From Bacteroidales bacterium (GTDB lineage: Bacteria > Bacteroidota > Bacteroidia > Bacteroidales > JAAUTT01): 7,864 nucleotides of DNA. Below, in pieces: positions 1-6,967 of the stretch (the stretch's first letter is position 1; each line of letters opens with the position of its first letter). The notes under the pieces are model-generated. The model was not told where the DNA came from and ran no database searches. It saw only the letters and a program-made list of their open reading frames with translations. The stretch covers positions 1 through 7,864 of the forward strand of contig JAAUTT010000176.1 in NCBI GenBank assembly GCA_012031335.1, read 5' to 3'. The translations under genes and the position numbers were made by a program.

Positions 1-1
1 A

Positions 2-163
2 GGCTACGATCCATGGGACCTGGGACTTCAATTACATCAGGTATCGGTGGAGCCATTGCTCGATAAAATGGGTATTCCATACAACAGCTCAAAAAAATAC
101 CTGGGTAAGAACGGAAAGAACCTGGGAGTACCGTTTAAACCCGAAGCTTTAAAAGTTTGCTGA
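2..163 (+). CDS. hdrB: HdrB-like heterodisulfide reductase subunit B, C-terminal end only
   Basis: This is the last 53 codons of a gene that begins before the window; the frame is open from base 2 to the TGA at 161-163. The piece contains GYDPWDLGLQLHQVSVEPLL, which resembles the end of HdrB subunits, where a conserved helix of the form LGLALGxDPxxLGLxxHxVSPxPLLxKL follows the second CCG domain. Known HdrB proteins carry CCG cysteine motifs that bind a non-cubane [4Fe-4S] centre and do the disulfide chemistry in the HdrABC complex; none of those cysteines lie in this fragment. The stop is one base before the ATG of the HdrA-like gene, and HdrC and HdrED follow, so the context agrees with HdrB. 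The tail after the helix (about residues 26-53) is lysine-rich and unremarkable. The family call rests on a short match plus context, so it is moderate. Confidence 0.7.
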   Translation, partial: GYDPWDLGLQLHQVSVEPLLDKMGIPYNSSKKYLGKNGKNLGVPFKPEALKVC

Positions 164-164
164 T

Positions 165-1177
165 ATGTCGAAAAAAGTATTGATAATAGGTGGTGGAGTT
201 GCTGGTTTAGAGGCATCGGGTGTCCTCTCGAAATTGGGCTTTTTTGTTACTATCGTGGAGGCTTCCGATCATGTGGGCGGAAAACTTAACCGCTGGGCAA
301 ATCTCTTTCCATCAAGGCGCCCGGCATCAGATGTTCTGAACCATTTGAAATATCAGCTCGACCCTAATACTACAATCATTACCAATTCAAAAATATACGA
401 TATAAATATTAATAAATCAACTGTTAGTGCTTCACTTTCCGGAGGAGAAAACATTGAAGCAGATGCAGTTTTAATAAGCACTGGCTTTGAGCTTTTCGAT
501 GCCCGTAAAAAAGAAGAATACGGGTATAAAATATATGAGAACGTAATCACCTCAGCCGACCTGGAAAAAATAATTAAGGAAGGAAATGGGATCAAAACTT
601 CCCGGGGTAAAACACCTCAACGTATTGGCATTGTTCATTGTGTGGGTTCGCGCGACGAAAAAGCAGGAAACACCTATTGTTCTAAAGTTTGCTGTGTAAC
701 AGGAGTTAAACAGGCTATTGAACTCAAGGAACAACTTCCATCGAGCGAGATTTTTAACTTCTACATGGATTTAAGAATGTACGACCGCTATTTCGAAGAT
801 CTTTACAAGGAAGCCCAGGTAAAACATCATGTGCAGTTTATCAGGGGCCGGCTTTCGGAAGCATTCGAAAACCCCGATGGTACAGTTATGATAAAAATTG
901 AAGATACCCTTTTGGGGAAACCTATGAAGATGAACCTCGACTTGTTGGTATTGCTTATTGGAATGACCGGCACATCTGTTTTAAAAGAAAAACTTGGCCT
1001 TCATACCGCCTCAGATGGCTTTTACCTTCCGGTTGATGAGCACCTGTATAGTACGAGCAGTAACCAGCAGGGGATTTTTTATGCCGGAGCCTGCACAGGC
1101 CCTAAACAATTGAAAACACTATTACAGAGGCCCGAGCCGCAGCGCTGGAAATTGCAGGATACTTAAATAAAAACTAG
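165..1177 (+). CDS. hdrA: Short HdrA/QmoA-like FAD and iron-sulfur subunit (one-base frameshift near the 3' end)
   Basis: Flavoprotein subunit of a heterodisulfide-reductase-type complex, expected in the cytoplasm. The N-terminus has a dinucleotide-binding fold (IIGGGVAGLEAS, residues 7-18) and a second glycine motif (VEASDHVGGKL, 31-41). The HdrA hallmark cysteines have the spacing C159-x12-C172-x3-C176-C177, in family proteins the ligands of an unusual [4Fe-4S] cluster. MDLRMYDRYFEDLY (201-214) and GIFYAGACTGPK (303-314) are further HdrA signatures. The frame as written stops at 1166 after an atypical tail. Adding one A to the AAA at 1104-1106 gives GPKTIENTITEARAAALEIA and a TAG at 1175-1177, so the gene should be 337 aa. 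It lacks the extra ferredoxin and thioredoxin-reductase-like domains of methanogen HdrA (about 650 aa) and is nearer QmoA in size. The start at 165 is 1 bp after the HdrB stop, and the corrected stop is 1 bp before HdrC. The donor/acceptor pair is unknown. Confidence 0.87.
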
Positions 1178-1178
1178 G

Positions 1179-1521
1179 ATGCCCGATTTTGGTTTTAAAA
1201 TATCAAAAGATCGACAGATCAACTACGATGACAACTCCAGAAGTTTGTTTATGGAAGTGGCCGCCTTTGAACCGTCGGTCTACAGTTGCATCAGCTGTGG
1301 AACATGCTCTGCCACCTGCTCGGCAGCGCAGTTTACAACATACAGCCTTCATAAAATAATTCTGCTCTTAAAAAAGAGGTGAAGACAAGGAGGTAATTTC
1401 GAATATATCGAAATGTATGTTTTGCGGAAAATGCCAATTGGCATGTCCTATGGGTGTAAATACCCGTAATTTGATATTAGGAATACAAAATGCTGTAAAA
1501 AAAATAACGCCCCATGTTTAA
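1179..1521 (+). CDS. hdrC: HdrC-like subunit with two [4Fe-4S] motifs (one-base frameshift)
   Basis: Small electron-transfer subunit of the Hdr type, 113 aa once corrected. The first cluster motif is C37-x2-C40-x2-C43-x3-C47 (CISCGTCSATCS) and the second is C79-x2-C82-x2-C85-x3-C89-P (CMFCGKCQLACP), as in HdrC, which wires the HdrA flavin to the HdrB catalytic cluster. As written, the frame stops at 1380-1382 between the two motifs. Removing one A from the A6 run at 1370-1375 gives LLLKRGEDKEVI and joins both halves; the second half runs to a TAA at 1519-1521. (Adding two A's would also restore the frame but fits the family spacing less well.) The spacing between motifs and the total size are then normal for HdrC. 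The start is 1 bp after the corrected HdrA stop, and the end overlaps the next start by 8 bp. No membrane segment is visible, so it should be soluble or bound to the HdrED protein. Confidence 0.88.
1514..1521 (+). promoter_or_regulatory. Stop/start overlap ATGTTTAA coupling hdrC to the hdrED fusion gene
   Basis: The ATG of the membrane/CCG fusion gene lies at 1514-1516 and the TAA of the corrected hdrC frame at 1519-1521. With the 1-bp gaps at 164 and 1178, this suggests translational coupling along the whole Hdr operon, which would help equal synthesis of the subunits. The overlap exists only if the A6 run at 1370-1375 is one base too long, as proposed for hdrC. Confidence 0.6.
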
Positions 1522-3369
1522 CTGGTTTGTACTTCCGTTTACCTTAGGGTTAATTTTCATGTTGGTTTATATCTCATGGAAATATGCACATTGGATTAAA
1601 TCCTTACAGCAGGAAGATAAGGATAAATTGGCTAAAACACTTTTATCTAAGCAGATACTGATCTCCATAAAGGAAATAATTATGGAAAGCTTGCTGCACC
1701 GTAAAATTTTTCAGGGTGAATGCACGATTAGGCTATATGCATATGAGCCTTGCATTTTGGATGGTTATTACTGATACTGGCAGGCAACCTGGAATCGCGC
1801 CTGTTTAGTCATGGACATATGAGTGCTCCTTATGTACCCATTTTTTTCAGGTTTTTCCACCCAAATCCAGTCGATTTTGAATATCACAGAAGTTTTGCCT
1901 TTCTCATGGATATGCTTTTGGTATTTGTACTTTCGGGAGTCGCACTTGCTTATTATAAAAGGTTAAATTCAAAATTCCTGGGTCTGAAAAAACCACCAAA
2001 CATGTTGCCGGAGATAAAATAGCATTAACGGCACTTTGGTTCATCTTTCCTTTACGTCTGCTGGCCGAAAGTTTTACTTCAGGCGCTCTGGGAGGAGGTA
2101 GTTTTTTGACAGCTTCACTTGGCACATTCTTTAACAGTTTTCTGCCCTCCGAATCCCTTTATTATCCTTTCTGGTGGGCTTATTCTTTTTCTTTGGGTTT
2201 GTTCTTTATTGCACTGCCTTTCTCGAGGTACATGCACATACCTACTGAAACAATGCTAATAATATTAAGAAATTCGGGTATTAAGGAAAAAGAAACGCAT
2301 ACCGGTTTAACCGATTTTGAATTAAACGCATGCTCAAGATGCGGTGTTTGTATAGACACTTGTCAGCTTTCGGCTTCAGCCGGCATTAACCATGTCCAAT
2401 CAGTTTATCAATTAAGAGATATCCGTTATAATAAAGTTGAGGAAGAAAAAATCCCTTAACTGCCTGATGTGCGGCAGATGCGATCAGACTTGTCCTGTAG
2501 GTATTGATATTACCGGAATACGGCAGATTAAAAGAAATGAACTTAAAAGCGGTTTGCGCGAAGATTTCTCTTATATTAAAAATCAGGATGTACACAAAGC
2601 TGATGTAATTTACTTTGCCGGCTGTATGTCGCACCTTACCCCTTCCATTAAAAAATCGGTTGTTCAGGCTTTTCGCAAAAGCGGTGTACGTTTTTGGTTT
2701 ATGGACGAAAAAGAGTCGATTTGTTGCGGCCGACCGATGTTGCTTGCAGGTAAAAAAGAGGAGGCAAGAATTTTAATGGCGAAAAACAAAGTTCTGATTG
2801 AACAGTCCCAAGCCAAGGCCCTGGTTACTAATTGCCCCATTTGTTACAAAATGTTCCGCGAAACCTATAAGCTCGAAATTCCTGTTTACCACCACTCCCA
2901 ATATTTTGCCGGGTTATTGGACAATAACCTGCTGGAAATTGAAAAAAAGAATGTAAGAGCAGTATACCACGACCCATGCGAACTTGGAAGAGGCAGTAAT
3001 GTTTATAAGGAACCTAGAAAAGTTCTTGGAAAAGCATTAAACCTTGTTCCGGTTAGTCAGGAAAAGGAAAATGCATTATGTTGCGGCGGAAGCCTTGGAA
3101 ACCTTGGCATTACAACCGAACAAAGGAATAAAATTACCCGGGATGCCTGCGAAATTTTGTTGAAAGATAAACCCGACATGCTGGTTACTTCCTGCCCTTT
3201 ATGCAAGAAAACTTTTCAGAAATTTTCCAATGTGCCGGTTTATGATATTGCTGAAATAGTGAATAATTCTCTTGGAATGATTCAACCCGGACTATCCGTT
3301 TTGGGCAATCACATTAAAACACAAAAACAGAAACAGATAAACGAAAAACCATCTGTTATCCTCGATTGA
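1514..3369 (+). CDS. Fused HdrE-HdrD (DsrM-DsrK-like) membrane heme/iron-sulfur protein (four one-base frameshifts)
   Basis: Reconstructed as one 617-aa protein. Residues 1-250 are a membrane domain with about five hydrophobic segments (near 4-28, 78-92, 128-148, 168-186 and 215-237), like HdrE, DsrM or NarI-type heme-b subunits that react with quinol. H76 (GYMHMSLAFGW) and H241 (SRYMHIPTE) are candidate heme ligands. Residues 273-283 and 316-326 hold two CxxCxxCxxxC [4Fe-4S] motifs. Residues 370-443 (C370, CCG 403-405, CPxC 440-443) and 488-563 (C488, CCG 523 region, CPxC 560-563) are two complete CCG domains of the HdrB/HdrD type. The frame is broken at GGG 1714-1716 (one G too many), TTTT 1755-1758 (one T too many), A6 1987-1992 (one A too few) and A6 2446-2451 (one A too many); correcting these leaves no internal stop. 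The likely role is electron exchange between the menaquinone pool and the HdrABC module or a disulfide. HdrE-HdrD are separate genes in methanogens, so the fusion is notable. Confidence 0.86.
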
Positions 3370-3390
3370 ATATGCCTCGAAAAATAATTC
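3370..3390. other. 21-bp junction between convergent operons
   Basis: The + strand Hdr operon stops at 3369 (TGA) and the - strand exported-protein gene stops at 3391 (TAA read on the minus strand). I see no convincing terminator hairpin here; the TCGA repeats at each side pair over only 4 bp. Transcripts from the two sides probably overlap at their 3' ends. Confidence 0.6.
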
Positions 3391-4129
3391 TTAGGGCAGT
3401 ATTATTTTGGAGTTAATCAAACCGATTGCGCTAACCAACTGGAATTCGGTCTTGAAGCTTCTTAAGTGGCTCTCTTTTAATAGCTTCTTTATTTGTGCTG
3501 TATATTCGGGATAAACATTCAAAAGACTTTTACGCGAAACTTTAACCTGTTTTACCGGAAGATTTTTACCCTGAATAAAATATACAGGTTCGGGACTATA
3601 ATTATTAACCTGGTATAAACCTCCGTTACCACCAACAGCAGATTGATACTCCGTTCCCACTTTCCGGTAACAGTATAGATTAAATGAACCAAGTGTAAGT
3701 ATTTCGAGGTACCGCACAACAGTATCCGAATACAAAGGCAATTTCATTAACGCCTTTTCAAAATCGGCGTGGAGCCGAATTTTCATCGGGAAATAAACCA
3801 AATCCGGCAAGCAAATGATGATCTAAGGAAATCATCGATTTACCATCCGACATCCATACAAATTCATTTTTAAAACAATCTAATTTTAAAAAAGCTTATT
3901 TTTAACTGTATCGCCCGAAATAAAGTACCACATAACCTTTAAGCCAGTTTTCATACAAAAAAGGGGTTCCATTTCCCTTGCCTGGTGATGAATAACTCCT
4001 GCCAATGAGTGGAGCTTCGAAATAAGCGGATGTTGTATAAGGAGTTTCGTCCTGGGCTTTCAACTGAAACCATGATGAATTGCTGACCAGAACAATCAAA
4101 AATATGCAGTATTTAACTTTTAATTCCAT
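3391..4129 (-). CDS. Exported protein of unknown function, 245 aa (three one-base frameshifts)
   Basis: Reading on the minus strand from the ATG at 4129, the protein opens with a Sec signal peptide (charged start, hydrophobic core CIFLIVLVSNSSWF, likely cut before QDE near residue 26). A mostly beta-type region follows, and residues 200-235 are charged and helical (VYPEYTAQIKKLLKESHL). As written it splits into a front part (4129-3902) and a back part (3810-3391). Three one-base corrections join them: one base fewer at AAA 3918-3920, one more at A6 3888-3893 and one fewer at AAAA 3760-3763. The joined middle then reads naturally (GYVVLYSGDTVKNKLFLKLD, then PRRFEKALMKLPLYSDTVVR). The style (GDTVKN..., later LEILTLGSFNLYCYRK) resembles uncharacterised Bacteroidota periplasmic or surface proteins, but I do not recognise a named family. 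It is last in the operon, 11 bp after the 584-aa secreted protein, so it may work with that envelope system. Confidence 0.72.
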
Positions 4130-4140
4130 TTCTTTTGTAT

Positions 4141-5895
4141 TTACTCATTTACTACAATTTCACTATAAGCCTCAATTATGTCACCTTTATCAGTCACTCC
4201 CGACACTTTTATAAGATAGTTTCCTGCATAATCAGAAGTAAAGAAATCTATTTCAAATGTTTTTCCGGAAACAATTTCTAAATCGGGATTCCAGTATAAT
4301 ACCTGCCGGAAATCAGGATCCCGGCCTTTTACATCTGTTACAGAATAATCAGGACTATATAAAGGTGGTACTTCAAAAAACGCTTCATGCCTCAGCCTTA
4401 CATTATTACTGTTGAGAATAACATTTCTCCAGAGATTGTTATTCGAAAAAATTGACAATACTCCCTGAAATTTCTGATGATCTGCCATCCATTCGGAGGA
4501 AATCAGTTCTATCTTTTTAATGTCACGGGACCCAAAAGACACCACCTGACTGATATCATCTATCATAACTCCATCAAGAAACACTAATGGTTTTGGCTGC
4601 ATATACCGACCGTTTTTAATATCAAGTATTTCTGCCTCATAACTTTGATTATGCTTTCTGATTTTTAATGCTGGAATAATTTCTCTGGATATCTCGTGAA
4701 AATCCTTCAATTCGGTATACTCCGAAGGTATAACTTTGAAATCGGGCACCTTAAACAACAGGGGCGCTACTGTCAAAAATTTCTTAGGCCGATGGATGGA
4801 TTGAATATGCGCATATGACTTCAGAATTCTGACAATGTCCTGGCTGTTCCGAAGATAATTAATTAACGAGGAATCGATTGACCAGCCCTGGGGCGTAAAA
4901 CCTTCCCGATAATTATATTTCGAATTTACAGTTATTTTAGGAGTTATTGACTCACCCTCATTCTGTTTCATTTTAATAAATAATTCTTTACCACTATAAA
5001 AGTCGCTTAATGGAAACCGGAAATAACCTTTAGAATCCGAAACAGCATATTTGAAATTAGTAGTTGTATCGGATGATGTAAGATAAAGAACATGATAAGC
5101 TAAACCATAGTTATTCTCATCGGTCACCTGACCCAGTAATTCGGCATACTTATCCTCAGCAAGATAAATGGGATTTATATTACCGGCGGATGTATTAACA
5201 ATTATTCCCTTACTATTTCGTGCAATCTTTTTTTGGTTTAACATTTGATTTGCTTCGGCTGAATTTTTCTCAACCACCGAAATAGTAAGACTGGCCGATT
5301 TGATATCAGTATCCTTAAGATTTAGCTTAATTCCAACCCGTTCTCTTTTGCCGAATACTGGTTTAACAGGTTGCAGGTATATAGGTTGAGATTTCTCCGA
5401 AGGATTTAATGGCTCCTTTACAACTGCCGTGTCCGAAATAGTATTTGCAAATAACAAACCCGAAAAATCTTTATCAAACCTGTTAGCCACCAGAATCTGC
5501 GATTTGAAAAACACTTCCGGTGAACCATTTCGCATAAAATTAGTATAGCCAACTATTTCATAATAACCGGTTTTTAAAGTATCCGACAGATAGATTGCCC
5601 CAGAACCCTTTCCCTGCAATACTTTAATCTGAGACCTGCCAATCACCTCAGCCTTAACATCTTTAATATAAACATACCCAATACTTGAATATGAAACCAA
5701 AGCCTTGACTTTATTATCAATCAGATAAAAGCTGAAATAAAGGTTTTCTCCGGCGATATATACCTTCCGGTCTGTATTGAGATAAACCCTTTCGGACATC
5801 AGGACTTCTTCCTTTTTATCCTCTGAAACGAAGCAATTTCCCGAAGCTGATAAATGAAGAATTATAGAGAAAAAAACAAAAGTAAATCTATACAT
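4141..5895 (-). CDS. Secreted MG2-like / TonB-plug-like protein, 584 aa (intact)
   Basis: A complete frame, the only full-length gene here without a break. Residues 1-20 form a signal peptide (YRFTFVFFSIILHLSASG), so it is exported; C21 is preceded by Gly-Asn and is a poor lipobox. Residues 36-140 begin RVYLNTDRKVYIAGENLYF, the usual opening of the MG2-like domain in Bacteroidota export-associated proteins. Residues 250-312 resemble a carboxypeptidase-regulatory beta domain (LLGQVTDENNYGLAYHVLYL). Residues 437-495 resemble a TonB plug (PLVFLDGVMIDD, then IKKIELISS), but no outer-membrane barrel follows. The C-terminal beta domain (530-584) has the familiar RQVLYWNPDLEIVSGKTFEI and ends normally. 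Relatives are often 800 aa or more, so this is a short version. It starts 7 bp after the DUF4249 stop, in the same operon as the receptor. Such proteins are thought to act at the outer membrane; the substrate is unknown. The ATG at 5893-5895 is the only sensible start before the signal peptide. Confidence 0.82.
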   Translation of the reverse strand: MYRFTFVFFSIILHLSASGNCFVSEDKKEEVLMSERVYLNTDRKVYIAGENLYFSFYLIDNKVKALVSYSSIGYVYIKDVKAEVIGRSQIKVLQGKGSGAIYLSDTLKTGYYEIVGYTNFMRNGSPEVFFKSQILVANRFDKDFSGLLFANTISDTAVVKEPLNPSEKSQPIYLQPVKPVFGKRERVGIKLNLKDTDIKSASLTISVVEKNSAEANQMLNQKKIARNSKGIIVNTSAGNINPIYLAEDKYAELLGQVTDENNYGLAYHVLYLTSSDTTTNFKYAVSDSKGYFRFPLSDFYSGKELFIKMKQNEGESITPKITVNSKYNYREGFTPQGWSIDSSLINYLRNSQDIVRILKSYAHIQSIHRPKKFLTVAPLLFKVPDFKVIPSEYTELKDFHEISREIIPALKIRKHNQSYEAEILDIKNGRYMQPKPLVFLDGVMIDDISQVVSFGSRDIKKIELISSEWMADHQKFQGVLSIFSNNNLWRNVILNSNNVRLRHEAFFEVPPLYSPDYSVTDVKGRDPDFRQVLYWNPDLEIVSGKTFEIDFFTSDYAGNYLIKVSGVTDKGDIIEAYSEIVVNE

Positions 5896-5902
5896 AGCGT
5901 GT

Positions 5903-6956
5903 TTATTTATACCAAAATTCGGGAGTCTGATTAATCAGTTCTCCTTCGCCGGTTAGTCCCGGAAATCCGTCTTTTTCGATCAATCGCACTCCTTTGACGA
6001 GTGAATACCTGTAATACAATTTTTGAATATATGAAACTTCAAAAAAACCAAATGCAAGCTTTTCCGGATTATTTATACATTTTAAATTCCCTAATATCTG
6101 AGATGGTGTAGGATCAAAAATCTTACCCGATGCCTCCAGCTGCTTTTTGATATTTAAATAGTACTGGTGCGTTTCATTCGACATATTATACTTATCAATC
6201 GAAAGTAACCAACCGAGTAAAAACCGATCAGGTTCTTCATCATACAAATGAATTGATGTTCCGAAAAAGCCAATACTGTGCTTTTTGACAACGCCAACCG
6301 TTTTATCGAATTTCGAAGAAGTAATATTTATATCAGTATTCGGACTGAATGTTTTCCAGCAATAAACTGTAGGAGGAGGAAAGCCGGGAAGAAAATAGGT
6401 ATATAATACGGTGACCCGTACATTAAACCGGCATTTTGGCAGATCGGTACTTCCGCTTGCCAAATCGACAAAGGTTTCGATTCCGCTTTGTTCAACTTTT
6501 GAATAATTTCCGCTGGTGGAAGATACCAGTTCCGATTCGGTGGCGAATTCTGCGTAAATACTATCCTGGTTGTAGGGTTTGGTCATAGCTTGCAGGTTCG
6601 ATTCATAAATATTTCCTTCAATAGTTTCAACCCTGAGTTTATAGGACTTATTCTCTTCTCCTGAAATACCCGGATGATAATAATACCCTGAATTATTAAA
6701 TAACAAAGCTTCTGACTTCCCCATTGTTGTCAACTATGAAAACCTTAGCTGTTGAAATAAAGCCGGTGTTACCCGAAGAATCGTAAGGAACAGCCTGACT
6801 TATTCTTACAGCAAGTTCTCCGGGAATATTGGTTAACAAACCCTGGATTACAATTGCTGTTTCGTTGGTTTCAATGTCGGGATCGTATATTTCTTTGCAA
6901 CCTGAAATTATAATCAGGAAAATTAGAGGGATAAATATTCTATAAATCATATTCAT
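5903..6956 (-). CDS. DUF4249-type outer-membrane-associated lipoprotein (one-base frameshift)
   Basis: Reconstructed as 350 aa. The N-terminus has a lipoprotein signal (IFIPLIFLIIISGC, lipobox ISGC with C20 as the lipidated residue), followed by KEIYDPDIETNETAIVIQGL, typical of DUF4249: a polar start, then the first strand and a 'VIQG-L-T' segment with repeated beta stretches. The C-terminal half has KCINNPEKLAFGFFEVSY, a phrase shape common in the family where a late region mentions 'F-G-F-F-x-V'. The frame breaks near 6705-6707: taking one base from that AAA turns the ending RSFVI into RSLLFNNSGYYYHPG and joins the two parts. DUF4249 genes usually sit directly after a TonB-dependent receptor, as here (11-bp gap), and are thought to be surface partners of the receptor, by loose analogy with SusD; no binding function is established. 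The call depends on family resemblance plus this position. Confidence 0.82.
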
Positions 6957-6967
6957 TTTATTCGGGA

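Noticed and set aside
1370..1376. A AAA AAG, a classic -1 ribosomal frameshift heptamer, in the zero frame inside hdrC
   Set aside because: A -1 slip reaches a TAA at 1394-1396. The downstream half of HdrC needs a +1 shift, so programmed frameshifting here would not join the two motifs; a run-length error explains it better.
1750..2459. Separate short genes starting at TTG codons 1750, 2106 and 2437
   Set aside because: Each begins in mid-domain, follows the previous piece in register after a one-base correction, and lacks its own start context. They are fragments of the HdrE-HdrD fusion.
353..2634. Minus-strand open frames opposite the Hdr genes (353-595, 552-734, 1904-2125, 2386-2634)
   Set aside because: Their products show no recognisable domain and they lie opposite strong Hdr coding sequence.
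2..3369. Recent transfer of an archaeal methanogen operon
   Set aside because: The HdrA is short and QmoA-like, the HdrED is fused, and base usage looks like the flanking Bacteroidota-type genes. No mobile element or repeat borders the operon within the window.
3360..3400. A terminator between the convergent operons
   Set aside because: Only a 4-bp TCGA self-pairing is visible and there is no proper T-run in the right place for either strand.
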